A stretch of DNA of 64,000 nucleotides, taken from contig CAZSSP010000005.1 in the NCBI GenBank assembly GCA_964609695.1, positions 62,001-126,000 on the forward strand, given 5' to 3'. A model generated the notes under the pieces. That model had not been told where the DNA came from. It searched no databases and saw only the letters and a list, made by a program, of their open reading frames with translations. The DNA comes from JAGNHS01 sp964609695 (lineage in GTDB: Bacteria; Bdellovibrionota; UBA2428). This document shows, in pieces, positions 45,651 to 54,594 of the stretch. The first letter of the stretch is position 1, and each line of letters starts with the position of its first letter. The position numbers and the translations under genes were made by a program.

Positions 45651-46544
45651 TACCCCGTGACGGAGTCCTAGCCCTGTTACATAAAATTCTTTCATTCCAA
45701 AAAGTTTCAAACATTCTTCAACGACAAGGATTCCTGCTGGCAAAATATCAGCTCGTCCTTTTTCAACTTTATAACGACGAATGCGCTGATTTAAACTTAA
45801 TGCTCTGAGGGATTTACAAAAAATTTCCATATCTCTAAGCGAAGTATGATAGGTGGATTCTCCAGACTCTTTGGCCCCCGAAGATCTCGCCGCTTGCATG
45901 AGCGTTCCGCCTATGACAACCGCAACTTTTCTCTTTCCAATTTTCTTCACTAACTTTTCTACACCTAATTTAGTGAGTTGCCTCTTCAGTTGATTTCTCT
46001 TTTTTTCCCAAATCAAATCACTAATCACACCTGAGGGAAGATTTAATCCTTCAAAAGCACGAACAGCCCCTAATGGAAATGAGTGAAAAATTTCTTTTGG
46101 AGATAAAACGCCGATTTCAGTTGAAGCTCCGCCCAAATCTAAAAACACTGCATCCTTTAAATTTAATTTATCAAACTTTAGAACTTGAGCGGCTCCCATA
46201 AAACTCAAAAGAGCTTCTTCATGACCTTTTAAAACACGAAGTTTGACTCCAAAAATATCTTTGACCATTTGAAGCACTCGATCTTGATTAGTGGCTACAC
46301 GAACAGCTTCGGTTGCAACAACCACCACCTTTTTAACTTTCAAGGAGCTCATTTTGGCTTGAAAAGCCCTGAAAGCCTTTTGGGTTTTTTCCAGACTTTC
46401 CTCACTCAAATAGCCATTTCGGTCTAGTCCTCGCCCCAATCGAGTCACGAAGGAAAGGTTTAGGGCCGGGACTACGACGCCGCGTTGTATTTTTGCAACA
46501 AGAACTTTTACTGAGTTACTTCCGATATCGACGACAGCAAACAT
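45624..46544 (-). CDS. Ppx/GppA-family phosphatase
   Basis: Exopolyphosphatase or guanosine-pentaphosphate phosphatase of the ASKHA fold. Seen: VDIGSNSVKVLVAKI (phosphate 1), TRLGRGLDRNGYLS, ATEAVRVATN, FLDLGGASTEIGVL (phosphate 2), VVIGGTLMQAARSSG, and RADILPAGILVVEE. At 306 aa it is the short form without the C-terminal HD-like domain, which resembles actinobacterial-type Ppx. It is the only minus-strand gene between 43 and 51 kb: its 3' end overlaps sua5, and its start is 18 bp from that of glmU. Confidence 0.88.
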   Translation of the reverse strand: MFAVVDIGSNSVKVLVAKIQRGVVVPALNLSFVTRLGRGLDRNGYLSEESLEKTQKAFRAFQAKMSSLKVKKVVVVATEAVRVATNQDRVLQMVKDIFGVKLRVLKGHEEALLSFMGAAQVLKFDKLNLKDAVFLDLGGASTEIGVLSPKEIFHSFPLGAVRAFEGLNLPSGVISDLIWEKKRNQLKRQLTKLGVEKLVKKIGKRKVAVVIGGTLMQAARSSGAKESGESTYHTSLRDMEIFCKSLRALSLNQRIRRYKVEKGRADILPAGILVVEECLKLFGMKEFYVTGLGLRHGVLSSSRRSS

Positions 46545-46562
46545 AGGGCCTAACTTATCCCT

Positions 46563-47987
46563 ATGATTGGAATACTTCTAGCGGCGGGTCGCGGAACCCG
46601 AATGAAATCTGAAAAACCTAAGGTCCTCTTTAAAATAAACGACGAACCCATGGCTTTCGCTCCTCTACGTTGCCTGATTGATCTTTGCGATAAAGTCCTC
46701 ATAGTTATTGGTCATGGCGGCGAAGATGTAAAATCGGAGCTTACAAATCGAATTAAAGAAGTTTATGGAGATAGTCCTTTGTCTTCAAAAGTTCACTTTG
46801 TCACTCAAGATCCACCCAAAGGCACGGGCGACGCTGTTAAAACAGCTTTTGCGGCTTATCCCGGAAAATGGAAAAATGAGGATCAACTTTTGGTTCTCAA
46901 CGGAGACCTCCCTTTAATTAAGGAAGACACCCTTAAATTTTTAATTGATGAATTCAACAAGAAAAAACTTAGCTCTGCTTGCTTAAGCTTCTTCACTCGC
47001 AATCCCAAGGGATTTGGACGAATTTACCGAGACAAAAGAGGTGTCTTTAGCAAGATCATAGAAGAAAACGATGCCACTGAAGAAGAAAAACGCATCGCTG
47101 AGGTGAACTCAGGTGTTTATCTTTTTCAAGTTTCAGAACTCATAAGCGCCTTAGAAAAACTTAAGATCAATACAAAAAAACAAGAATTCTATTTAACAGA
47201 CGTTCTAGGTAACAAAGAAAACTTAGCCTCTGAAGCTTTGGCGTGGAAAAGTCCTAGAGATTTGATGGGAGTCAATACAACTTTTGAACTCGCCAAGGCT
47301 CGAAGCCTTGCTCAAATGAGGCTTCTAAAAAATTTAGCCGAAAACATTGGCGTTGATTTTCTCGATCCTAGAAGAACTTACATTTCAGCTCGAGCCAAAT
47401 TTCATGGTCCTTGCCAAGTGGGCCCCGGTACAATGATCCTAGGTCGCAGTGAAATCGGTGCTGGAGTACAAATCATAGGCAATGCATACATTACTGATTC
47501 AAAGATAGCTTCCAACACAATTGTAGATTGGTCCTCAGTTATAAAAGAAAGTGAAATCGGACAAAGTGCTCACATCGGCCCCATGGCCCATCTTCGTCCT
47601 AAAACACATTTAGGCGACGAAGTTCGAGTCGGTAACTTTGTAGAAACTAAAAACACTCATATGGCCAATGGAGCCAAAGCGGCCCATTTAAGTTATTTGG
47701 GGGATTCTGAAATTGGAGAGCAAACAAATATTGGATGCGGAACCATCACTTGCAATTACGATGGATTTAATAAGCTCAAAACTACAATTGGAAAAAGAGC
47801 CTTTATCGGAAGCGATTCTCAATTAGTGGCTCCTGTGAATATCGGCGACGATGCCTACATAGGATCCGGAACCACTGTCACTCAAGATGTTCCCAATGGA
47901 GCTCTTGCGCTATCTCGATCGAATTTAGTTATTAAAGAAGGTTATGCAAAAAAACTTGCCGCTCTAAAAAGAAAATCTAAGGAATAA
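46563..47987 (+). CDS. glmU: bifunctional GlmU (uridyltransferase/acetyltransferase)
   Basis: Last two steps of UDP-GlcNAc synthesis. Seen: uridyltransferase loop LLAAGRGTRMKSEKPKVLF (residues 5-23), LNGDLPLI, and a C-terminal left-handed beta helix of hexapeptide repeats (GPCQVGPGTMILGRSEIGAG, IGPMAHLRPKTHLGDEVRVGNFVETKN, NYDGFNKLKTTIGKRAFIGSD). 474 aa is close to E. coli. glmS follows after 6 nt. No canonical Shine-Dalgarno is visible in the 18 bp separating it from ppx/gppA. Confidence 0.96.
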   Translation: MIGILLAAGRGTRMKSEKPKVLFKINDEPMAFAPLRCLIDLCDKVLIVIGHGGEDVKSELTNRIKEVYGDSPLSSKVHFVTQDPPKGTGDAVKTAFAAYPGKWKNEDQLLVLNGDLPLIKEDTLKFLIDEFNKKKLSSACLSFFTRNPKGFGRIYRDKRGVFSKIIEENDATEEEKRIAEVNSGVYLFQVSELISALEKLKINTKKQEFYLTDVLGNKENLASEALAWKSPRDLMGVNTTFELAKARSLAQMRLLKNLAENIGVDFLDPRRTYISARAKFHGPCQVGPGTMILGRSEIGAGVQIIGNAYITDSKIASNTIVDWSSVIKESEIGQSAHIGPMAHLRPKTHLGDEVRVGNFVETKNTHMANGAKAAHLSYLGDSEIGEQTNIGCGTITCNYDGFNKLKTTIGKRAFIGSDSQLVAPVNIGDDAYIGSGTTVTQDVPNGALALSRSNLVIKEGYAKKLAALKRKSKE

Positions 47988-47993
47988 TTTTGT

Positions 47994-49877
47994 ATGTGTG
48001 GAATTGTTGGTTACGCGGGATCACAAAGCGCTAAAAATATTTTAATTCAAGGACTCAAATCTCTTGAATATCGAGGTTACGACTCCGCTGGCGTTGCTTT
48101 ATACGATCAATCTCAAAAAGATTTCTGGATACGTCGCTCGGTGGGAAGAGTGGCTCAACTCGAAGAGAGCACCCAAAAGGAAGGTGAACTCCCTCAACAA
48201 GGCATTGCCCATACTCGATGGGCGACTCACGGAGTTCCCAGCGAAATTAACGCTCACCCTCACCGCGTCGGACGAGTGGTTCTTGTTCACAATGGAATCA
48301 TTGAAAATCACGCCCAACTAAAAAAAGATCTCTTAGCTCAAAATCTAAAATTTGTTTCGCAAACAGACACTGAAGTTTTTGCTCAATTACTAAATTTAGA
48401 AATTCAAAACTATTCTAAATCTCAAAATTTTGATTTGCTCAACACTATTGAAAAAACTAAAATAGTTCTTGAGGCCATTCGCGAAGCCAGTCGCAAAACT
48501 GAAGGTCACTACTCCGTTCTTTTTATGGTTAATGGAATCGAAAACATTGAATTTGCTCTTCACCGTGGAGCCCCTCTCGTCACTGGTCTCAGCTCAAAAG
48601 GTTTCCATATCGCCAGCGATCTTCAAGCTCTTTTACCTTACACTCAGCAATTGCATTTTATGAGTCCACACCAATTATTAGTGGCCAGCCCAGAACAATT
48701 AAAATTTTATAATATTGAAAGTCTTGCTGAAATTTCTGTTCCGCTTGAAAACATTCAATGGACCGCAGATAAAGTTGAAAAAGAGGGCTTCGAGCATTTT
48801 ATGCTCAAAGAGATTCACCAGCAACCTATGACCGTTGCCGACACATTAAGCGGAAGACTTCCACTGGCAAACCATGAAACTTTTATTTGGGACCATCCCA
48901 AAGCTCATGAGGCATTATGGAAAAACGTTAAACGTTTATATCTTGTAGCCTGTGGAACGGCTTATCACGCAGCACTTGTAGGAAAATATTATTTTGAAAA
49001 CTATGCGCGTATCCCCGTTGAAGTAGACCTCGCCAGTGAATTCAGATACCGCTCTCCTATTTTAGAAGCTGGGACTGTTGTTGGAGTGATTTCTCAATCG
49101 GGAGAAACGGCCGACACCTTAGCGGCTCTAAGACTCGCCAACGAAATGGGTGTCTCAACTTTTTCAATTTGCAACGTGCCTGGTTCCACCATTATGCGTG
49201 AATCGCAATTTCAATATTCGACTAAGGCGGGTCCAGAAATTGGAGTCGCATCCACTAAAGCCTTTACAGGCCAGCTCACCTTACTCTGTGCACTCGCTCT
49301 TGATGTAGCCAAACTTCGCGGAAACAAAGACCCTCTTGTTGAAGAAGCTGTTGATTCACTTTCAAGACTTCCCCACGATTTAGAAATCACGCTCCAGCAA
49401 GATGAAACATTTAGAAAAATTGGAGCTTCTTTAGCTAACAAAAGAACCATACTCTTTATTGGACGTGGCACCATGTATCCTATTGCACTAGAGGGTGCGC
49501 TTAAACTTAAAGAAATCACTTATCGCCACGCTGAAGGTTACGCCGCCGGCGAACTCAAACACGGTCCCATTGCCATGGTCGATGAAAACTTAGTTGCCAT
49601 AGTTTTAGGCCCCACAGAGAAACTCCTTCAAAAAACTCTTTCAAATTTAGAAGAAATTCGCTCAAGAAGAGGAATCATCATTGGAGTGGGCGAATCCGAT
49701 AACGAAGATTTTATAGAACTTTGCGATGAATACATAAAAGTTCCCCGATGCTCTTGGGCCACGGCTCCAATTATCTACAACATCCCGCTACAACTCATTT
49801 CCTATGGATTGGCACAGCACTTAGGTCTCGATATCGACAAACCTCGCAATCTCGCAAAATCTGTAACCGTAGAATAG
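47994..49877 (+). CDS. glmS: glutamine-fructose-6-phosphate aminotransferase
   Basis: Makes glucosamine-6-phosphate, the entry to amino-sugar and peptidoglycan synthesis. Seen: Cys2 nucleophile in MCGIVGYAG, IAHTRWATHGVPSEINAHPH, LVHNGIIEN, the sugar-isomerase domains (ACGTAYHAALVGKYYFE, SQSGETADTLAALR, STKAFTGQLTLL), and the C-terminal DKPRNLAKSVTVE. 627 aa. glmU and glmS supply the two ends of the UDP-GlcNAc pathway. No glmS ribozyme is possible in the 6-nt gap. Confidence 0.97.
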   Translation: MCGIVGYAGSQSAKNILIQGLKSLEYRGYDSAGVALYDQSQKDFWIRRSVGRVAQLEESTQKEGELPQQGIAHTRWATHGVPSEINAHPHRVGRVVLVHNGIIENHAQLKKDLLAQNLKFVSQTDTEVFAQLLNLEIQNYSKSQNFDLLNTIEKTKIVLEAIREASRKTEGHYSVLFMVNGIENIEFALHRGAPLVTGLSSKGFHIASDLQALLPYTQQLHFMSPHQLLVASPEQLKFYNIESLAEISVPLENIQWTADKVEKEGFEHFMLKEIHQQPMTVADTLSGRLPLANHETFIWDHPKAHEALWKNVKRLYLVACGTAYHAALVGKYYFENYARIPVEVDLASEFRYRSPILEAGTVVGVISQSGETADTLAALRLANEMGVSTFSICNVPGSTIMRESQFQYSTKAGPEIGVASTKAFTGQLTLLCALALDVAKLRGNKDPLVEEAVDSLSRLPHDLEITLQQDETFRKIGASLANKRTILFIGRGTMYPIALEGALKLKEITYRHAEGYAAGELKHGPIAMVDENLVAIVLGPTEKLLQKTLSNLEEIRSRRGIIIGVGESDNEDFIELCDEYIKVPRCSWATAPIIYNIPLQLISYGLAQHLGLDIDKPRNLAKSVTVE

Positions 49878-50017
49878 TTCGTTAACACATTCTTAATGAA
49901 TTCTTTTCGCATTTTTTTTATAGATTTTTGATTAAGTAAACTATTCTAATAGAGTCATTTCAAATCTGAGTTTATTCTCACGTTTTACGATAGAAACTCC
50001 GAAATACATTGAGGTTT

Positions 50018-51574
50018 ATGGTCAAAATACATTTCATATTATTTTGTATTCTAGTGTGTTTTAGTTCAGACTCTTTTGCTGTTGATCCCAACGATTTTTT
50101 CAATATTCTATATCCTAAAACACCCCAAGCTCAACGCGCCACGACTCCAAAAATTCCTCCTTCCTTAATTAATGAACTCTCCCCTTCTAATTTTTTAATT
50201 AGAGTCTCCAATGAAACCGTTTCAGAAATAAAAAAAAGAATAGCTGCACTTACTGAAAATGATCCCGCCCGAAAGTTACTAGAACAAGATTTAAAAAAAT
50301 ATCTTGGAACCTATGAACATCTTAGCCGACATTTAAAAGCCCTAAGACAAAGTGCCACAACCATGGGGCTCAATGATATGGAACTTAGAAACATGAGTTA
50401 TGGAATTATTTATTCTGATTACGGAAAAGGGAAATTAGGTGTTGAACTTTTACTACCCGGCCCCAACACCTCAGCCTCAGAATTAAACCGATCCAATAGA
50501 TTGCTTAAAGTTTTATCCGGACAGACTGAAGGAATGAGCGCAAAAGACATCGAAGCTGCTGAAATCATCAAAGAACTTGCGGGAGGTCATTTACTTCCTC
50601 AAAAATCACTTGAGGAGATCAGAAAAGGATTCAAGGATTTCCCCGCCAGAATAGGTTACCTTCACGAATTACCTGGAATGATTCATGCCCTTGAAGCACT
50701 CGATAAAGGTTTGAGTTTAGAAGAATTTAAAATTCGAATTCAAACAAATCTATATCACAATGGCCCCAATGAAGGTTTTTGGAAACATGTTTTGGAAAAC
50801 TTTGCTAAAGGCAATGATGATTTTTTCAAAGGAACTGTATTTGAAAAAGGCTACCCCTCCCCTAACAATCGCTATAGTTTGTGGCACACTTTACTCGACA
50901 GGCTCGACCAAGGCACCGGCGGAGGTCATCTAAAAATTGAAGCCGAAACAAAAGGTATAGTTCCCATTCAAAAGTTCATACACGAAATGATGAACGACAA
51001 TCCCGATGGCACTTTAGAACAATTTAAAATCCTCAATCAAAAAGCCGAAGAGCTCTTAGCCGATAGTCCAAATGAAAAAAGATATTTTAAAAAAATCACA
51101 GACGACGCTACTCTTAGAATTAGAAACTTTAAGAGAGATGCAAAACATAAAATTCAAATTACTTATAGACCCGCTATAAATTCATTAGGTGTTTCTCTAG
51201 GAAAAAATCCTGATGGCCATTTCAAAGACAACATTACCCAAATTAAAATAGGGAAAAACATCTATTCCTCGATAGATATTCCAGAAGACAAACGCCAAGC
51301 GGGCTTTAATTATTTCAGATGGGAAAGTCCTGAAGAATTAAAACAAGGTCAACGAGCTATCACTGATAAATTAGTGCTGGATTGGAAAGCACAAACACGT
51401 GAGCTCAACAAAAACTTAGAACCTATGAACTTAGCAAAATATGGCCATCGTTTTGCAGATGTGGCGATAGGCCCTATTCATAGAGTTAATACAGAAGATC
51501 CTTGTAATAGCCGACTCGGTGAGCTTTCGCTTTTGAAAAACTTTAGTTCACCGGCACGTATGACTTCACCTTAA
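50018..51574 (+). CDS. exported protein of unknown function
   Basis: 518 aa with a signal peptide (about 1-22, ending DSFA). The mature protein is helical and charged, with no Cys until DPCNSRLGE near the C-terminus, and no recognised domain. ATG 50018 is preceded by TGAGG; a TTG at 50009 is also open. It stands alone behind glmS (140-bp gap) and its last 32 nt overlap the opposed PilZ regulator. Not recognised. Confidence 0.7.
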   Translation: MVKIHFILFCILVCFSSDSFAVDPNDFFNILYPKTPQAQRATTPKIPPSLINELSPSNFLIRVSNETVSEIKKRIAALTENDPARKLLEQDLKKYLGTYEHLSRHLKALRQSATTMGLNDMELRNMSYGIIYSDYGKGKLGVELLLPGPNTSASELNRSNRLLKVLSGQTEGMSAKDIEAAEIIKELAGGHLLPQKSLEEIRKGFKDFPARIGYLHELPGMIHALEALDKGLSLEEFKIRIQTNLYHNGPNEGFWKHVLENFAKGNDDFFKGTVFEKGYPSPNNRYSLWHTLLDRLDQGTGGGHLKIEAETKGIVPIQKFIHEMMNDNPDGTLEQFKILNQKAEELLADSPNEKRYFKKITDDATLRIRNFKRDAKHKIQITYRPAINSLGVSLGKNPDGHFKDNITQIKIGKNIYSSIDIPEDKRQAGFNYFRWESPEELKQGQRAITDKLVLDWKAQTRELNKNLEPMNLAKYGHRFADVAIGPIHRVNTEDPCNSRLGELSLLKNFSSPARMTSP

Positions 51575-52292
51575 AAAGTTCCACAAAGGCTTGTAGCACT
51601 AAATAGTTTTCTTCAGAAATAGTTAGGAACTCAATCCCCACACCAGGCCCCGGACTTCCCTTAATCCAACGAACAATCCCTTTACCTTGAATCAAATAAT
51701 GAGGAAATGCATCAACCTTGATATTGAAATCTAAAATCTGCCCGATTTCGGGAATCTTCTGACCAAAATCTAGTCTTAAGAAAAATCCGCCACGCCCAAT
51801 ATTCCCTACAGACGCTTTCAATTCTTCATTTGTCTTAGAATTCACAACATGACCATGAATGTCTTTCACATCAATTCTTGGGAAATGTCGGCGTTCACTT
51901 ATACGAGTCGCCAGCTCTTTAATTTCAGAAATATTAAAAGGCTTTTCAATCAACCCAAAGGCACCAGCCTGGTGGCAATCAAATAGTGTTATTCGTGGAT
52001 TAGAACTGGCAAAAACAATTTCCGGCTTTTGAACTTTACGGCGTCTAATTTCCTTAGCCACCTCAAAGCCTTCTTTTTCATGTTCATCCAAATCAATAAT
52101 CACAAGGTCTAAATCAGGAAGCACAGGAGCCCCCCAAAGCGTGGAAAATGCCTCCATGGATATACAGGATTCAACGCTGATGCCTGAACCAACGGCATTT
52201 AAATGCGGCACAACTCCAGCCGTACTTCGTCCACTAGGATCAAAGAGGAGCACATGCATTGGGTTTTGTGATTCTTGTTTTTCTAAGCTCAT
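51543..52292 (-). CDS. response regulator with C-terminal PilZ domain
   Basis: 249 aa. Receiver-like domain 10-128: D18, phospho-acceptor candidate D67 (LVIIDLDE) and K117 (IEKPFN). PilZ domain 133-240: RRHFPR (134-139) fits the RxxxR half of the c-di-GMP site; the second half, usually D/NxSxxG, reads NIGRGG, with Gly at the Ser position. Only one acidic residue is visible at the N-terminal acidic pocket, so phosphorylation may be weak. Divergent from a sigma-54 activator 106 bp away, suggesting linked regulation. Confidence 0.85.
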   Translation of the reverse strand: MSLEKQESQNPMHVLLFDPSGRSTAGVVPHLNAVGSGISVESCISMEAFSTLWGAPVLPDLDLVIIDLDEHEKEGFEVAKEIRRRKVQKPEIVFASSNPRITLFDCHQAGAFGLIEKPFNISEIKELATRISERRHFPRIDVKDIHGHVVNSKTNEELKASVGNIGRGGFFLRLDFGQKIPEIGQILDFNIKVDAFPHYLIQGKGIVRWIKGSPGPGVGIEFLTISEENYLVLQAFVELFKVKSYVPVN

Positions 52293-52398
52293 ACAAAATC
52301 TAATTATGCCTTAGTCTTATATTGCACAGTGTTATATTTTATAGTAATTTACATGAGTTCTTGGTAAAGCCAAAAGGTAAATAATTACAAAAATTTAT

Positions 52399-53745
52399 AT
52401 GATTAATATACTTATCTCAGAAGACGACAGCCTCATACAAGAAGTCCTAAAAGCTCTCCTTGCTCCAAATAAAGTCACTATATTCAATAACTTATCTGAA
52501 CTTTTAGAAAAATCTGGAACTGCTTCCGCCGACCTTCTTTTAATTGATCTCTGCCATGCTGCCGACCCCAAAGGAACCCAGAGCTTAGCCTCCATTCCTG
52601 AGCTTAAACGTAAGTATCCGTGCGCCGAAATCGTCGTTCAATCTGGAGTCCAAGACATCTCCATCATGAGAAGTTGTCTAGAATATGGTGCCCGTAAATT
52701 TATTTTAAAGGACCACCTAGCTGATGAAATTCCGCTTTTGGTTGAAAGACTCAAACAAGAAAAAGTTTGGAAAGAGGCTATCGATAAAATCATGATAGGC
52801 GAATCTCAAGCCATGAAAGATCTCAAACGCGATATTCTTTTACTTAAAAGTCGCGGAACTGGATTTGACGTTTTGGTTGAGGGCGAAACTGGTAGCGGTA
52901 AGGAGCTTTGCGCTCGCGCACTTCACCAGCCCACAAATAGTCACTTTGTTGAAGTTAATGCTGGTGCCATTCCAGAAGATCTCTTTGAAATGAGTTTTTT
53001 TGGTGCGGACAAAGGGGCCTATACTGGAGCTCAACAGGTTCGCGATGGTTTCTTCGCCGAGGCCAATGGTGGAACGCTCTTTATTGATGAAATTCAGAAT
53101 CTTTCCTATTCCAATCAAGCTAAGCTTTTAAGAGTTTTAGAAACTCGCCAATTTCAAAGAGTGGGTTCAGCCCAAAACCAAAAATTTACTGGACGTATTA
53201 TTTTTGCAAGCAATATTCACCTTCGTGAAAAGGTAGCTAAAAATCAATTTCGAGAAGACCTCTACTACAGAATTTCTCAAGTTAGAGTTTATTCCCCTCC
53301 CCTCAGATTACGCCGAAGCGATATCCCGAGCATTGCTAATTCGTTCTTAAAGAACGAAGCCCAAAGCCCCATGAAATTTACAGAAAAAGCATTGGATTAT
53401 CTTCAACAGTCCTATGACTGGCCAGGTAACGTCAGAGAGCTTAAAGGATTGGTGAAGCAATTTGCCCTAAAACACCCCCTACCTCTAATAGATGTTTTAG
53501 ATATTGAAAAAGCTCTTCACGAACAATGGAGTGATTGGACTAAAAAGGCTCAAAGCGAAGTAGCCCCCGATCAATTCCAAATTTCTTGGGAACAGAATTT
53601 TGATGAAAACATCAAAACCCTCGAAAAGTTTCTTCTTAAAAAAAGCCTCGAAAAATGGGGATCAAAAGATGCGCGAGAAAAGCTCAACGTTAGCCGTTCT
53701 CGCTTTTACGATAAGCTAAAAGAATACCAACTTATTTCAGATTAA
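52399..53745 (+). CDS. sigma-54-dependent response regulator (NtrC family)
   Basis: 448 aa. Receiver domain (acidic E8-D9-D10, phospho-acceptor D50 in LLLIDL), AAA+ domain with Walker A GETGSGKE (162-169), sigma-54 contact loop GAYTGA (206-211, a Tyr variant of GAFTGA), Walker B GGTLFIDEI, SNIHLREKV, FREDLYYRIS, WPGNVREL, and a C-terminal Fis-type HTH (AREKLNVSRSRFYDKLKEY). It should activate RpoN promoters. No paired histidine kinase gene is nearby. Overlaps ihfA at the 3' end by 14 nt; IHF often assists such activators. Confidence 0.93.
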   Translation: MINILISEDDSLIQEVLKALLAPNKVTIFNNLSELLEKSGTASADLLLIDLCHAADPKGTQSLASIPELKRKYPCAEIVVQSGVQDISIMRSCLEYGARKFILKDHLADEIPLLVERLKQEKVWKEAIDKIMIGESQAMKDLKRDILLLKSRGTGFDVLVEGETGSGKELCARALHQPTNSHFVEVNAGAIPEDLFEMSFFGADKGAYTGAQQVRDGFFAEANGGTLFIDEIQNLSYSNQAKLLRVLETRQFQRVGSAQNQKFTGRIIFASNIHLREKVAKNQFREDLYYRISQVRVYSPPLRLRRSDIPSIANSFLKNEAQSPMKFTEKALDYLQQSYDWPGNVRELKGLVKQFALKHPLPLIDVLDIEKALHEQWSDWTKKAQSEVAPDQFQISWEQNFDENIKTLEKFLLKKSLEKWGSKDAREKLNVSRSRFYDKLKEYQLISD

Positions 53746-54016
53746 TAGCTTCTTTGAGAACCTGGCTCACCTTGAAAGACATAACTCTTCGAGCCGAAAT
53801 CTCCATAGCGCTACCCGATTGAGGGTTACGTCCTGTTCTAGAACGCTTATCGCGCAAAACGAAATTTCCAAAACCAGAAATTTTCACGTTATGCCCGATC
53901 TCGAGTGAATCTTTAATAGAGTCGAATACCTGTTCTACCAAGTCAGCAGCTTCGAGCTTGGAAAATCCACACTTTTCAGCCACTTTCTCAACGATGTCGA
54001 CCTTGGTCAGTGTCAT
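53732..54016 (-). CDS. ihfA: integration host factor alpha / HU-family DNA-binding protein
   Basis: 94-aa DNA-bending protein. Seen: KVDIVEKVAEKCGFSKLEAADLVEQVFDSI, VKISGFGNFVLRDKRSRTGRNPQSG (beta-ribbon arm with the intercalating Pro), and VMSFKVSQVLKEAIN. The arm GRNPQSG and length favour IHF-alpha over HU. Strong purine-rich Shine-Dalgarno upstream of the ATG. Confidence 0.9.
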   Translation of the reverse strand: MTLTKVDIVEKVAEKCGFSKLEAADLVEQVFDSIKDSLEIGHNVKISGFGNFVLRDKRSRTGRNPQSGSAMEISARRVMSFKVSQVLKEAINLK

Positions 54017-54069
54017 AACTCTACCCCCTACTTAAAATTTAAAGGAAGTTACTGAAATTTCAAGGATTA

Positions 54070-54453
54070 TTATAGAGTGTTTTTACGCCTTAACACGACG
54101 CGAGACGATTTCTTACGCTCTTCATCCAATCTTCGAGCTTCTTCGAGCTGTTTTTCATGAAAAGCTTTAATTTGAGCCTTTAATTTTTGATACCACTCAT
54201 CGACTCCCTCAACATCAATGAGGTTAGCCAATATATCCAATGAAGCCCTTGAGACTTTAATGGTCTCTCCGGCACGATTAGAAAGCACGTAAATCTCTTC
54301 CTGCTCTTTGGCCCCGGTTAAATCGCAAACTCCAGAACGATCAGGAAAAAAATGTGAGCGAATGCACTTAAGCGAAGGCGCGCCTTTCGAGAAAAGACGA
54401 ACTTTCTGCTGATAAGACTCCATCAATTGAGGAGATACATAACGCAAGCTCAT
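54070..54453 (-). CDS. small cytoplasmic protein of unknown function
   Basis: 127 aa, no signal peptide. N-terminal half is mixed with two Cys (SLKCIRSHF, SGVCDLTGAKEQEEIYVLSNRAGETIKVS), the C-terminal half a charged helix ending in a basic tail (SSRVVLRRKNTL). The middle reads like a small beta domain. Not recognised. Same strand as ihfA, 53 bp upstream of it, so possibly co-transcribed. Divergent from prmA. Confidence 0.68.
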   Translation of the reverse strand: MSLRYVSPQLMESYQQKVRLFSKGAPSLKCIRSHFFPDRSGVCDLTGAKEQEEIYVLSNRAGETIKVSRASLDILANLIDVEGVDEWYQKLKAQIKAFHEKQLEEARRLDEERKKSSRVVLRRKNTL

Positions 54454-54594
54454 GCATCCTCATTACGAAAATCAGCCATAGAAAGCAAGAATATTTCTCT
54501 TAAGCTCTCTTAAATGAAGGCCTATTTCTTATAGCTTTAATGAAGCTTCTTTGAATCTTGCCTAAAAGTGCGCTCAGACCTAGATTTCAATGCC

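Noticed and set aside
46545..47993. glmS ribozyme or amino-sugar riboswitch near glmU/glmS
   Set aside because: Only 18 bp and 6 bp of non-coding sequence are available, too short for either.
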